DNA of 64,000 nt from SSC4 sp964443225 (GTDB lineage Bacteria; Chloroflexota; Anaerolineae; SSC4; Amarolineaceae), in NCBI GenBank assembly GCA_964443225.1, contig CAYUCC010000021.1, positions 7,638 through 71,637 on the forward strand, read 5' to 3'. Below are positions 1 through 9,067 of this stretch, in pieces (position 1 is the stretch's first letter; each line of letters begins with the position of its first letter). The notes under the pieces were generated by a model. The model ran no database searches and had not been told where the DNA came from. It saw nothing but the letters and a program-made list of their open reading frames with translations. A program made the translations under genes and the position numbers.

Positions 1-3000
1 CGCGCCGACAGGGCCTGCGCGCATGCAACCGCAGTGGGCGTGGGGACCGGGGTTGGTGGTGGTGTCACGGATGGCAGGATGCCCGGCTGCTCGATACTGG
101 TCCAGCGCAGATTGGCTGGATCCACAACCTGCGCGCTACCGATCCGCCCCAGCCACAACCGTCCATCCGTGGCCAGCGCCAGTTGATGACTGCCCTGTAG
201 CTGCGTGATATCCGCTTCCTGCCAGGTTGCACCCTCGTCAAGCGAACGGGCCAGGCGCGCGTTGCCGACATAGTCACTGGTGTACAGGTAGAGAGTCTGG
301 TGGGCAACAGCAAACCTAAAATTAGGCGCGTAGGGCTGGATTGGCGGTTCCGTCGTCAGTGGCTCCCAGGTCAGCCCGCCGTCGCGCGAGCGTGCCAGAA
401 AGGGGCTGTCGATGCCAAAGAAGCCATAGGCCGTCAGCTCGGCTGCATCATCGGTGGCAAAACCAAGCACAGTGCCACCGGGGCCTGGCAGCGGCACGTC
501 GGTCCACGTTTGCCCATCGTCTGTGCTGCGCCGGTAACGTTCGTAGGACATCAGGAGCAGCGTGCCATCCGGTGCCAGGGAAAGCGTGCCCAGTGGTGTG
601 TAGGCATTCGACGAGGCCAGGATGGTCTCCCAGCGCTGCATCGCCGGCCGCCACGCCAGCAGTCGCCCGCTGCGGTCCATGGCGTAGGCGGTGCCCGCAC
701 CGCGCGCCACCACGGGCTGCACCAGACGCAAATCACCCAGGCCGGTGTCCACGAATTCCCACGTGTCGCCACCGTCACGGCTGCGCAGCACACCGTCGCT
801 GCCCCCTTCAGCCTGGTTGGTGTAGAAGAGAATGCCAGGGCCGGCAATGGTCAGTTGACCATAACTTGCCCAAGAGCCGACCGGCAACTGCTCCCATCGT
901 TGACCATCCCGGCTGCGAAACAACTGGTTGTCGATGCGGGTGTAGAGCACCGTACCCTGGTCATCGGACGTGACCTGCAGGTCGGACATGGGGCGTTCGG
1001 GCAGGGCGTTGACCGGGCGCGGGCGCATCGTCAGCGGGGGCAAATCGTCCAGCGCCACGACATCGAGGCGGGAGCTACTTTCGTCACGTACCACCAGCCG
1101 GCGCCGTGCACGGTCAAACAGGATCTGGTCTACCGACTGTGGCGCCCGGTCGGCACCCTGCAGTGTCAGTGATGCCGCGCCGACCAGCGCCAAGACGCCA
1201 TCGTAGTAGGCGCGCAGGGTACTTGCAGCATCGTCCAGTATCAGCAGCCCGGTGCGCCCAAGGAGGCGGCTGCTCTCGCCACCGGTAGCTTGCAGGTGCT
1301 GGATCGTTTCATTGCCCTTGCCCGCATAACTGACGTACGTTGTGCCATTGTTTGGGTCGAACACGATGTCATGTACGAAATTGTACAGCGCGGGTACGTC
1401 GATCGGCGTGGTATTCCCCGGCGCGTAGACCTGTAGAAAATCGCTGTTGTTGGAGCCAGGCACGCCGTTGTTCATCTCGACGACCAGGTAACCATTAACC
1501 GGGTTGACATGGGCGGCAATGGCACGCGGGTTTGGGCTGAACCCCTGTGGCGTGGGAAAGGTCTTGTCCAGCCGGCCCACCGTGCGCCCGGCCCGATCAT
1601 GGATCGTCACGCCAGCATTGACGATGTACACGCGGTCACGCAGACCATCCGGCGCGGGAAGGCCGCCGCGGTCGAACTCGGCCAGGATATCACCGCGCCG
1701 GCTGTCCAGCGCCACCACTCGATCAGCACGGTTGACGTACAGCCGCTGGTCGGCGGCATCCAGGGCCAGCGGTGCTGCACCCGGCCAGATGGTGCGCACG
1801 CGGCCGCTCGGCCAATCGAGCACGTGTATGCGTTCCTGGTTGTCGGCCACAAACAAGGTTGCGGTGGTAGGATCAAGCGCTGCGGCGGTGAGCTGCACGC
1901 CAAGGATAGCACGCGCTGTGGGCACGAAGCTGGACGGATCGAGTGTCATCAGCTGTGCGCCCGAATAGCGCACCAGTCCCAACAGTCGGTTTTCCCCCAT
2001 GGCCACAAATAGATCGGGTACCCACGCCACCGGCCATACCGTCTCGGCTTGGGTGGCCAGGTCGCGGGCGGCCAATGTCACGATTACAGGATTCGCTGGC
2101 AGGTCGGGTCGTGGGCTGCGGTAGCCGGTGAGGATATAGCGGTCGCGCGGCTCGTCGTAGTAGAAAGCACCCCAATCGGTCACGGTGACTGCGGCCTGTG
2201 GGCGCAGGTCGGCATCGAAGCGCTGCACGCGCGGCTGGCTGCCGCCGGTGCGCACGGCCCAGCCACCATCGGGCCCATGGGCCAGGGCCTGGCTGTAATC
2301 GGACAGCGGTTGGGTCGCCAGTATGCGACCGCTGGTGCCATCGAGCAGTACCAACTCCTGCCTCAATCCTGAACGGCTGACGAGCACGCGGCCGCCGTTG
2401 GCTATCACCTGAATGGCGCCAGGCAGCTCGACCTCCCAGCGCACCGGCAGACCGACAGCCGCGAGGGATTGGCTTGTATCGAAGGCGCGCACTGCGTCCT
2501 GGTCGATCACAAACAGCGTCTTGCCATCCGGACTCAAGGCGGCATCACGCACGCCAGCGATGCGGGCCAGGGTGGTCCCTGTGGCCAGGTCGACTATGGC
2601 CAGACTTGAGGTGTCTCGCTCTGTCACGTAGGCGCGCGTACCATCGGGTGCCACCATGAGTGCACCGCCGCTGCCAGTGGTCAAGAAATCGGACAGCACG
2701 ATTTGTCGCCTGACCTGATTGTCCGCGAGGCCCACTTCGGTGATGACCGGGCTGCCCTGCGTGCTGCGCGCATGGTAGACATACGCAACGCCGCGGGCGG
2801 CATCTACCGCGATGTCTGTTGGGACGTAACTGTCGCCCGCCGGTACACCCAGTTGGATACGCCTGAGCAAACCTGCGCCCGACCGCGGTACATCTCGTGC
2901 AGCCGGCGTCCCATTGACGTCACCATTGCTGGATGATGGCGCGACGACTGCGGGCACCCGTGGTGTCACGGCCGGGGCCACAGGAGTCGGTATCATCGAT

Positions 3001-3146
3001 GTACCGGGTGATGGCGGTGGCCACGGCGAAGAAGGCATAGGTGTAATAAATGAGGGGGTTGGTCTTGCCGAAGAGGTGCAGCCGGCGATGAACACAGCAG
3101 CCAGGTCCAGAATGAGCCCAAAAAATACCAGGCGTTTGATCATCAT
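1..3146 (-). CDS. Very large propeller/BNR-repeat lipoprotein, C-terminus outside window
   Basis: The frame is open from ATG 3146 to the left edge, giving at least 1048 codons with no stop, so the 3' end is missing. A GGAGGAG ribosome site lies just upstream and a second ATG follows at 3143. The N-terminus is a signal peptide with a lipobox ending VFIAGC, then a Pro/Ser/Thr-rich linker. The following region reads as YVTN/NHL-type propeller blades (for example APDGTRAYVTERD and ALSPDGKTLFVID). The last third carries Asp-box/BNR repeats (RSRDGGDTWEF near 780, RSLDEGATWQ near 235), and a second Pro/Thr linker (PSVTPPPTPVPTPT) lies near the edge. It is probably exported and lipid-anchored. Asp-box propellers occur in sialidases and in photosystem-stability-factor-like proteins, but no catalytic residues were identified, so no activity is assigned. 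Confidence 0.85.
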   Translation of the reverse strand, partial: MMIKRLVFFGLILDLAAVFIAGCTSSARPTPSFITPMPSSPWPPPSPGTSMIPTPVAPAVTPRVPAVVAPSSSNGDVNGTPAARDVPRSGAGLLRRIQLGVPAGDSYVPTDIAVDAARGVAYVYHARSTQGSPVITEVGLADNQVRRQIVLSDFLTTGSGGALMVAPDGTRAYVTERDTSSLAIVDLATGTTLARIAGVRDAALSPDGKTLFVIDQDAVRAFDTSQSLAAVGLPVRWEVELPGAIQVIANGGRVLVSRSGLRQELVLLDGTSGRILATQPLSDYSQALAHGPDGGWAVRTGGSQPRVQRFDADLRPQAAVTVTDWGAFYYDEPRDRYILTGYRSPRPDLPANPVIVTLAARDLATQAETVWPVAWVPDLFVAMGENRLLGLVRYSGAQLMTLDPSSFVPTARAILGVQLTAAALDPTTATLFVADNQERIHVLDWPSGRVRTIWPGAAPLALDAADQRLYVNRADRVVALDSRRGDILAEFDRGGLPAPDGLRDRVYIVNAGVTIHDRAGRTVGRLDKTFPTPQGFSPNPRAIAAHVNPVNGYLVVEMNNGVPGSNNSDFLQVYAPGNTTPIDVPALYNFVHDIVFDPNNGTTYVSYAGKGNETIQHLQATGGESSRLLGRTGLLILDDAASTLRAYYDGVLALVGAASLTLQGADRAPQSVDQILFDRARRRLVVRDESSSRLDVVALDDLPPLTMRPRPVNALPERPMSDLQVTSDDQGTVLYTRIDNQLFRSRDGQRWEQLPVGSWASYGQLTIAGPGILFYTNQAEGGSDGVLRSRDGGDTWEFVDTGLGDLRLVQPVVARGAGTAYAMDRSGRLLAWRPAMQRWETILASSNAYTPLGTLSLAPDGTLLLMSYERYRRSTDDGQTWTDVPLPGPGGTVLGFATDDAAELTAYGFFGIDSPFLARSRDGGLTWEPLTTEPPIQPYAPNFRFAVAHQTLYLYTSDYVGNARLARSLDEGATWQEADITQLQGSHQLALATDGRLWLGRIGSAQVVDPANLRWTSIEQPGILPSVTPPPTPVPTPTAVACAQALSA

Positions 3147-3546
3147 AGACAACACTCTCCTCCGTCGGCAGCCTTGTCATGTCAGCCGTTGCTATTCAAA
3201 TCGGGGCGTAGGCCGCCCGTGCGGGTTGCGTGCAGACCACAGCCTGGGTATTACCAAGAGGGTTCTCGCATCGATGTACGTAGGGCACAATGAAATGAAG
3301 GTCGCCATGCAATGATCGAACCTTGTGATACATGACGTTGTCAATCCGAAAAAGACGCGGCACATTGACCGTTGTCAACGAATTCATCACAGCTAACAAA
3401 AACACCGATTAGTGGGTCGCTAGCGCTTTGCCATTCAGAACAATGTGTGGCACAATGTGGGCACGTGTCGTGTTGTACCTCTAAATAATACGAGATTGTG
3501 GTGCCGATAGTTCCCGGACCCAACCAAGGCGGTAAATAGACGCCTC
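3147..3546. other. Intergenic region between divergent lipoprotein and opu genes
   Basis: No convincing gene is seen in these 400 bases; short frames here lack ribosome sites and family features. The region must hold the promoters of both flanking genes. It contains an inverted repeat TTGAC-CGTT-GTCAA near 3364-3377, with a further GTTGTCAA nearby, and direct copies of CAATGTG near 3440-3460. Either could be an operator, but nothing in the sequence proves it. Confidence 0.4.
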
Positions 3547-4197
3547 GTGCAGCTTCTCACCGACATCTGGCAGTTTTTCCTGGCCAACCAGGCCGACTTC
3601 TGGGACAAAGTGCTCGCCCACCTGGCGCTGAGCGGTGTGGCGCTGCTGATCGGCGTCGTCGTGGCGATTCCGATCGGCATTTCCACGGCCCATCACCGCC
3701 TGGCCGCTGGTGTGGTCAGCAACGGTGTCGGCGCGCTGCGCGCCATCCCCAGCCTGGCCATCATGGCCGTGATGCTGCCCATCATCGGTATTGGATTCTG
3801 GCCGGCGTTGATTGCCCTGACGATCCTGGCGATTCCGCCAATCCTGATCAACACCCAGGCCGGGATTCTCAGCATCGATCCGGCCATCCGCGAGGCGGCC
3901 CTGGGCATGGGCATGGACCGCTGGTCGATCGTGCGCGGTGTCGAGCTGCCCCTGGCGGCGCCGGTCATCGTGGCCGGCGTGCGCACGGCCACCGTCGAGG
4001 TACTGGCCAGCGCCACCCTCGGCGCCATCATCGGCGCCGGCGGCCTCGGCGAATACGTCTTCGCCGGCCTCAGCCTGGGACCGGCCTATCTCTACATCAT
4101 GCTGGTGGGTGCCATTACAGTCGCCCTCCTGGCCCTTGTGGCAGAATACACCCTGAATCGCCTGGAATCGGCATCCCGTCGCCACCAAAACCAATAA
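3547..4197 (+). CDS. Quaternary-amine (glycine betaine/choline) ABC transporter permease
   Basis: This 216-aa inner-membrane protein of the ProW/OpuBB family would form one half of the channel of a compatible-solute importer. It starts at GTG 3547; no earlier start fits and the ribosome site is weak (AAGGCGG). About five to six hydrophobic helices are visible. The EAA-loop equivalent is EAALGMGMDRWSIVRGVELP at about residues 118-137, where it would contact the ATPase. Length is normal for OpuB-type permeases. It is first in a four-gene run (permease, binding protein, ATPase, second permease). The substrate cannot be fixed from sequence; choline, glycine betaine or carnitine are the family possibilities. 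Confidence 0.88.
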   Translation: MQLLTDIWQFFLANQADFWDKVLAHLALSGVALLIGVVVAIPIGISTAHHRLAAGVVSNGVGALRAIPSLAIMAVMLPIIGIGFWPALIALTILAIPPILINTQAGILSIDPAIREAALGMGMDRWSIVRGVELPLAAPVIVAGVRTATVEVLASATLGAIIGAGGLGEYVFAGLSLGPAYLYIMLVGAITVALLALVAEYTLNRLESASRRHQNQ

Positions 4198-4207
4198 CCA
4201 AGGCCAA

Positions 4208-4250
4208 TCCAAAATCCAAAATCCAAAATCCAAAATCGGCAAATCCAAAA
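4208..4250 (+). repeat. Period-7 tandem repeat (TCCAAAA)
   Basis: Four perfect copies of TCCAAAA occur at 4208-4235, with a fifth at 4244-4250, in the short gap between the opu permease and binding-protein genes. It resembles the heptameric STRR repeats of cyanobacteria and belongs with the other period-7 arrays in this window, although the unit sequence differs. Confidence 0.85.
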
Positions 4251-4266
4251 TCGACAAGGAGTCACC

Positions 4267-5166
4267 ATGAAAATCACCCGCTTCATCGCACTGGGCCTCG
4301 TCACCGTCCTGCTGCTGGCCGCCTGTGTGCCAGCCGCGGTGCCGACAGGCGCGCCGGTCAAAATCGGCTCGAAGGACTTCACCGAAGAGCTGCTGTTGGG
4401 CGAGATGTACGCGCAGATCCTGGAAGCTAACGGCATTACCGTCGAGCGCCGGCTGAACCTGGCTGGCACCCAGGTCGCCCATGAGGCCCTGGTCAAGGGC
4501 GAAATCGACGTGTATCCCGAATACACCGGCACCGGTTACCTCTTCATCCTGGGCATCGACGATAACGAAAAAGACCCGGCCAAGGTCTATGACAAAACCA
4601 CCGCTGAGTACAAATCGAAATGGAACCTGGTGTGGCTCGACCCGGCGCCGATGAACAATACCAACGCCGTCGCCGTGACACGGGCAATCGCCGAGCAGTA
4701 CAACCTCAAGACGATGTCCGACTTCTGCGCCGCGGCGCCCAACCTGCGTTTTGCCGCCGTTCCTGACTTCGAGCAGCGGCCCGATGGCCTGGCCGGCATC
4801 AAGGAAGTGTACGGCGAGTGTGATCTGAAGAGCCTGACCGTATTCGATCCGGGTCTGAAGTACAAAGCGGTGACCGATGGCCAGGCCGATGCCGTGGTCG
4901 CATTCAGCACCGATGGCCAGATCGCCGGCTTCGACCTGGTTGTGATGGAAGACGATAAGGGCCTGTGGCCACCCTACCAGGTGGCACCGGTGGTGCGCGG
5001 TGACGTGCTGGACAAGAATCCGAAAGTCCGTGATGCTCTCAACCAGCTGGCCTCCCTGATCACCAGCGACACGATTGCCGCCCTCAACTGGAAGGTCGAC
5101 GGTGAAAAAATGGAATACACGCAGGTGGCCACGGACTTCTTGAAGGAGAAGGGCCTGGTCAAGTAG
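4267..5166 (+). CDS. Quaternary-amine ABC transporter substrate-binding lipoprotein (OpuBC/ProX-like)
   Basis: This 299-aa protein would capture a quaternary amine outside the membrane and deliver it to the two neighbouring permeases. An AAGGAG ribosome site precedes ATG 4267. A signal peptide ends in the lipobox LLLAAC, followed by a short linker and then the OpuAC-fold opening KIGSKDFTEELLLGEMYAQI. The motif VYPEYTGTGY at about residues 82-91 is typical of this family, and the aromatic residues usually form the cation-pi cage around the trimethylammonium group. The two-lobed domain runs to the end without interruption. It lies 69 bp after the first permease, with only a heptamer repeat between them. 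Confidence 0.9.
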   Translation: MKITRFIALGLVTVLLLAACVPAAVPTGAPVKIGSKDFTEELLLGEMYAQILEANGITVERRLNLAGTQVAHEALVKGEIDVYPEYTGTGYLFILGIDDNEKDPAKVYDKTTAEYKSKWNLVWLDPAPMNNTNAVAVTRAIAEQYNLKTMSDFCAAAPNLRFAAVPDFEQRPDGLAGIKEVYGECDLKSLTVFDPGLKYKAVTDGQADAVVAFSTDGQIAGFDLVVMEDDKGLWPPYQVAPVVRGDVLDKNPKVRDALNQLASLITSDTIAALNWKVDGEKMEYTQVATDFLKEKGLVK

Positions 5167-5231
5167 ACCGTGTGGCCGGTGCGGGGAGCATAACCCTGCA
5201 CCGGCCACACCGCGCCGGACCCGATCACCGC

Positions 5232-6188
5232 ATGAATGCAATCGTTTTCGACCACGTCACCAAAACGTACCCTGGTGCAGCACAGTCCGCAGTGGACGAC
5301 GTCAGCCTCGATGTCCCGGATGGCCAGGTTGTCGTCCTGCTGGGGACGTCGGGGTCGGGCAAAACTACGCTGTTGAAGATGGTCAACCGGCTGTACGAAC
5401 CGACCAGCGGGCGCATCGTGGTCGAAGGGGTAGAGGTCCACGCGCTGCCGGTGACCGAACTGCGCCGGCGGATCGGTTACGTGATCCAGCAGATTGGGCT
5501 CTTTCCGCACTGGACGGTGGCGCAGAACGTGGCCACCGTCCCGCGCCTCCTGCAGTGGGAGCGGTCGCGCATCGAGCGGCGGGTCGACGACCTGCTGGAG
5601 CTGGTGGGACTGCCTGCGGCCGACTACCGTCATCGCTACCCGGTGCAGCTCTCGGGCGGACAGCAGCAGCGTGTGGGTATTGCACGTGCGCTGGCAGCCG
5701 ATCCGGATATCCTTCTGATGGACGAGCCGTTTGGCGCCGTGGACGCCATCACACGCGCCCGCCTGCAGGATGAGTTTGTCACACTGCAGGAAAGCACGCA
5801 CAAGACCGTTTTGTTCGTGACGCACGACGTCGAAGAAGCCCTACGCCTGGCCGACCGGTTGGTGGTGATGGATGCCGGCCACGTGCTGCAGTACGACACC
5901 CCGTTCAACGTGATCACCCAGCCGGCCAGTCCCTTCGTGGCCGAGTTGGTCGGCGCGGGACACGTCATGCGGCTGCTGCGCCTGGTGACGGTGCGTCACA
6001 TCGTGCAGCCGCTGCCCGCGGACAGCCGCCCGGCCGGGGACACCGTCCTGCACCTGGACGATTCGGTGAGTGACGCCCTGGCCACCCTGCTGCGCTCCGC
6101 CCACGACGTCCTGCCTGTGGTCGACATGCACGGGCAGCTCGTGGGGCAGGTCAGCCTGACGGACGTGCGGGCGCAGTTGCGCGAATAG
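5232..6188 (+). CDS. Quaternary-amine ABC transporter ATP-binding protein (OpuCA/ProV-like)
   Basis: This 318-aa ATPase powers the importer. ATG 5232 is chosen because the conserved N-terminus (IVFDHVTKTYPG) begins right there; an in-frame extension back to 5172 shows no homology. Motifs are Walker A GTSGSGKTTLLK, signature LSGGQQQRVGIARAL, Walker B ILLMDEPFGAVD and a switch histidine in VTHDVEEAL. After the core, a C-terminal segment (about 275-318, DDSVSDALATLLRSAHDVLPVVD) resembles one CBS motif. Paired CBS motifs sense ionic strength in OpuA-type ATPases; here only one is evident, so any osmosensing is uncertain. Confidence 0.92.
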   Translation: MNAIVFDHVTKTYPGAAQSAVDDVSLDVPDGQVVVLLGTSGSGKTTLLKMVNRLYEPTSGRIVVEGVEVHALPVTELRRRIGYVIQQIGLFPHWTVAQNVATVPRLLQWERSRIERRVDDLLELVGLPAADYRHRYPVQLSGGQQQRVGIARALAADPDILLMDEPFGAVDAITRARLQDEFVTLQESTHKTVLFVTHDVEEALRLADRLVVMDAGHVLQYDTPFNVITQPASPFVAELVGAGHVMRLLRLVTVRHIVQPLPADSRPAGDTVLHLDDSVSDALATLLRSAHDVLPVVDMHGQLVGQVSLTDVRAQLRE

Positions 6189-6299
6189 GTCGCGAATGGC
6201 CGTCCGCGAATACGCGAATGATGGCGTAGAGGGCAGCGCAGCTGGTCTACAAATCTCTGTGGACTCTGTGTCCTCTGCGGCCAAAACGAGCACAAACCG

Positions 6300-6926
6300 A
6301 TGAGCTACTTTTTGCAGAACCCAGGCAAGGTGTGGAACGCCTCCCAACAGCACCTCCTGATCGTAGTGGTCGCCCTGAGCATTTCGATCGTGATTGCGGT
6401 GCCGGTCGGGGTCTTCCTGGCGCGGCGGCCGCGCTGGTATGGTCCCACCATGGGCACGCTCAGTGTGCTGTATACCATCCCCAGCATCTCCCTGCTCGTC
6501 CTGCTCATCCCCGTGCTCGGACTCGGTTTTTGGCCAACGATCGTGGTCCTGGTGGTGTACTGCCAGGCCATCCTGGTGCGCAACGTGGTGGCGGGCATTC
6601 GCGGGGTAGACCCGGCGGTGCTGGAAGCGGCGCGGGGCATGGGCCTGAGTCCGTGGCAGATCGTGCGCCAGGTGGAAATCCCCCTGGCCATGCCGGTCAT
6701 CCTGGCGGGTGTACGCGTGGCGGCCGTGGCGACGATTGCCATCGCCACGGTCGCCGCGTTCTTCGATGCCGGCGGTCTGGGGGCCTTGATCCGTGAAGGT
6801 ATCAGCCAGGACTACGGCGAAAAAATCCTGGCCGCAGTCATCGCCGTGGCGATCATCGCCATTACGGTCGACCAGGGCCTGCGCTGGCTAATCTGGCGAT
6901 CCCAGCGGTACCGTCGCACCACCTGA
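6300..6926 (+). CDS. Quaternary-amine ABC transporter permease, second copy
   Basis: This 208-aa protein is the partner channel subunit (OpuBD/OpuCD type). It shares the first permease's layout: about five or six helices, GLGFWPTIV in the middle, and the coupling loop LEAARGMGLSPWQIVRQVEI at about 109-128. The two permeases are clearly homologous but diverged. It begins 111 bp after the ATPase gene. The spacer between them holds a dispersed sequence of the type CTCTGTGGACTCTGTGTCC that recurs in similar form near 30010 and 48200. It completes a four-gene transporter. The stop codon is followed directly by a C-rich period-7 repeat. Confidence 0.88.
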   Translation: MSYFLQNPGKVWNASQQHLLIVVVALSISIVIAVPVGVFLARRPRWYGPTMGTLSVLYTIPSISLLVLLIPVLGLGFWPTIVVLVVYCQAILVRNVVAGIRGVDPAVLEAARGMGLSPWQIVRQVEIPLAMPVILAGVRVAAVATIAIATVAAFFDAGGLGALIREGISQDYGEKILAAVIAVAIIAITVDQGLRWLIWRSQRYRRTT

Positions 6927-6931
6927 GGCAC

Positions 6932-6973
6932 CCCCAACCCCCAGCCCCTGACCCCCAACCCCCGATCCCTACT
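6932..6973 (+). repeat. Period-7 tandem repeat (CCCCAAC-like)
   Basis: Six consecutive seven-base units can be laid out (CCCCAAC, CCCCAGC, CCCTGAC, CCCCAAC, CCCCGAT, CCCTACT). The array fills the gap between the convergent opu permease and cupin genes and overlaps the cupin stop codon. Confidence 0.8.
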
Positions 6974-7499
6974 TAATCGGCGGCAGCGCCAACCAATCGT
7001 ATCCGATCCCCGGATCATCGTGGGGGATGCGTCCTTCGTCGGCGGGGTTGTAGACGTTGGACGTTACATAGAACAGGTGGGTGACGCTCCCCAGCACCTT
7101 GCAGCCGTGCGCCACGCCGGGTGGGATTTTGACCACTTTGTGACCGTAGTCGGGACCCAGGAGGATTTCCTGGGTCTGCCGGTAGGTGGGCGAGTCGGGC
7201 CGCAGGTCGTGCAGGGCCAGCTTGAGCGCGCCGATGGGCACGTACCACCAGTCGACCTGCTGCTGGTGGATGTGCCACGCCTTGGCCGAGCCAGGGTACA
7301 TCAGCGCATAACTCAACTGGCCGAACCCTTCGCTGAAGAAGGGGTCGGTCACGCGGATGATTTCACGGAAGATCTGGCGATCGTCACCGTCCCCGTGCAG
7401 GTCTTTGATCATCACGCCGGCGAGGTGTGGCTGCGGCTCACCGCGGCCAATCCCTTCGCTGGTAGTGCGTACCCGTACTGCAAGTTGTTTGTCTGCCAT
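6969..7499 (-). CDS. RmlC-like cupin (dTDP-4-dehydrorhamnose 3,5-epimerase-related)
   Basis: This 176-aa protein has the RmlC jelly-roll pattern. SYALMYPGSAKAWHIHQQQ contains the catalytic-type His region, and WWYVPIGALKLALHDLRPDS and IPPGVAHGCKVLGSV follow in the expected order. ATG 7499 is chosen because residues upstream in the same frame are the shadow of the neighbouring gene. It lies 8 bp downstream of the dehydrogenase gene on the same strand, so the two are probably co-transcribed. True RmlC works in dTDP-rhamnose synthesis, and a dehydrogenase RmlD-like gene exists at 61429. The pairing with a proline-catabolism enzyme is odd, so the substrate is left open. Confidence 0.75.
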   Translation of the reverse strand: MADKQLAVRVRTTSEGIGRGEPQPHLAGVMIKDLHGDGDDRQIFREIIRVTDPFFSEGFGQLSYALMYPGSAKAWHIHQQQVDWWYVPIGALKLALHDLRPDSPTYRQTQEILLGPDYGHKVVKIPPGVAHGCKVLGSVTHLFYVTSNVYNPADEGRIPHDDPGIGYDWLALPPIK

Positions 7500-7507
7500 A
7501 CCCGTCA

Positions 7508-9067
7508 CTAAATCGCTTCGCTGATGACTTTGGCCTGCGTGAAAAGCAGCAGGTAGTCGGTGCCGCCCGCCTTGGAGTCGGTGCCGCTCATGTTGAAGCC
7601 GCCAAACGGCTCGACCCCCACCAGCGCACCGGTGCACTTACGGTTGAAGTACAGATTACCGGTGTGGAATTCCTCACGCGCCCGCTCCAGGCGTGCGCGC
7701 TGACGGCTGAAGACGGCACCGGTCAGGCCGTATTCGGTGTTGTTGGCGACAGCCAGGCCGTCTTCGAAGTCGTTGGCGCGGATGACGGACAGGATAGGAC
7801 CAAAGATCTCTTCCTGCGCCAGGCGCGCCTGGCGGTCGATGTCGCCAAAAATCGTCGGCATTACGAAGTAGCCGTTGGTCGGATTGGGTGAGAGTGCCTT
7901 GCCACCCAGCAGCAGCTTGCCCTCCTGCGTGCCGATCTCGATGTATTCCATCATCTTGGCGTATGCCTTGGCATCGACGACGGGACCCATCCAGTGGTTG
8001 GGGTCCTGTGTGGGGCCGACGGTGATCTTCTCGGCGCGTTTGACGACCATTTCGACGACCGGCTCGTAGATCTCGTCGACCAGAATGGCACGCGAGCAAG
8101 CCGAGCACTTCTGGCCCTGGAAGCCGAAAGCCGCCGCGACGATGGCATCCGCCGCGGCATCCAGGTCCGATGTTTCGTCGACCAGGATGGCATCTTTACC
8201 GCCCATCTCCAGGACGGTCCGTTTGAGCCACTTCTGGCCCGGCTGCAAGACCGAGGCGCGCTCGAAGATGCGCAAACCCACTTCCTTGGAACCGGTGAAG
8301 GCAATGTAACGCGTCAGCGGGTGATCGACCAGGGCATCCCCCATGCGGCCGCCGGGGCCGGGCAGGAAGTTGAGTACGCCGGGCGGCAGCCGCAGGTCGT
8401 CGTACAGCATCTCAGCCAGCGTCCAGGCGATCCAGGGTGACGTGCTGGCCGGCTTGAGCACGACCGTATTGCCGGTCACCAGGCTGGCAATCGTCATGCC
8501 GCCCATGATCGCGCCGGGGAAGTTCCAAGGCGGGATCACCACCCCGACACCGAGTGGAATGTAACGCAGCTCGGCCTCGCGGCCAGGGTAGGTCTCGACC
8601 GGCTGCGAACCACCGAGGCGCAGCATCTGGCGGCCGTAGTAGTCACAGAAGTCGATCGTTTCGGCGGTGTCGGCATCGGCTTCGGGCCAGCTTTTGCCGA
8701 CTTCGTAGACCATGACGGCGCTGAACTCGTGTTTGCGCTGGCGGATCAGCTCGGCCAGCTTGAACGCGTAGCGGGCGCGGGCCTCGTAGGGTACACGGCG
8801 CCACTCCTCGAAAGCGGCGTGCGCTGTTTCCACCGCCTGGTTGGCCAGCTCGGGTGTCGCGCGGGCAAAACGGGCCACGACCTGGCTCGGATTGGCCGGG
8901 TTGAGTGAATCGAAGGTCTCTGCCGTTTCGATGGTTTTACCACCGATCACCAGCGGATAGGTGCGTCCCAGGCGGCTTTCGACTTTGGCGAGGGCCGCTT
9001 CGAAGGCCTTGATGTTGGCCGGATCGCTGAAATCGGTCAGTGGTTCGTTACGAAAGGGTGTCAGCAT
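7508..9067 (-). CDS. rocA: 1-pyrroline-5-carboxylate dehydrogenase (RocA/PruA family)
   Basis: This 519-aa NAD(P)-dependent aldehyde dehydrogenase oxidises glutamate semialdehyde to glutamate in proline or arginine breakdown. An AGGAGG site precedes ATG 9067. Visible motifs are the Rossmann segment IPPWNFPGAIMGG, LKPAST for cofactor binding, FTGSKEVGLRI, the general-base region LEMGGKDAI, the catalytic cysteine in GFQGQKCSACSR, and EIFGPILSV near the C-terminus. The length matches the stand-alone RocA/PutA-C group. No proline dehydrogenase is present in the window. Its only operon neighbour is the RmlC-like cupin. Confidence 0.92.
   Translation of the reverse strand: MLTPFRNEPLTDFSDPANIKAFEAALAKVESRLGRTYPLVIGGKTIETAETFDSLNPANPSQVVARFARATPELANQAVETAHAAFEEWRRVPYEARARYAFKLAELIRQRKHEFSAVMVYEVGKSWPEADADTAETIDFCDYYGRQMLRLGGSQPVETYPGREAELRYIPLGVGVVIPPWNFPGAIMGGMTIASLVTGNTVVLKPASTSPWIAWTLAEMLYDDLRLPPGVLNFLPGPGGRMGDALVDHPLTRYIAFTGSKEVGLRIFERASVLQPGQKWLKRTVLEMGGKDAILVDETSDLDAAADAIVAAAFGFQGQKCSACSRAILVDEIYEPVVEMVVKRAEKITVGPTQDPNHWMGPVVDAKAYAKMMEYIEIGTQEGKLLLGGKALSPNPTNGYFVMPTIFGDIDRQARLAQEEIFGPILSVIRANDFEDGLAVANNTEYGLTGAVFSRQRARLERAREEFHTGNLYFNRKCTGALVGVEPFGGFNMSGTDSKAGGTDYLLLFTQAKVISEAI

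Noticed and set aside
3364..3377. TTGAC-CGTT-GTCAA as a definite operator
   Set aside because: Arms of five bases are expected by chance in a 400-base spacer and no regulator gene lies beside it.
3481..5241. Open minus-strand frame of 586 codons opposite the opu permease and binding protein
   Set aside because: It spans two real genes and a heptamer repeat, whose translation gives LDFGFWILD-type repeats, a sign of an artefact.
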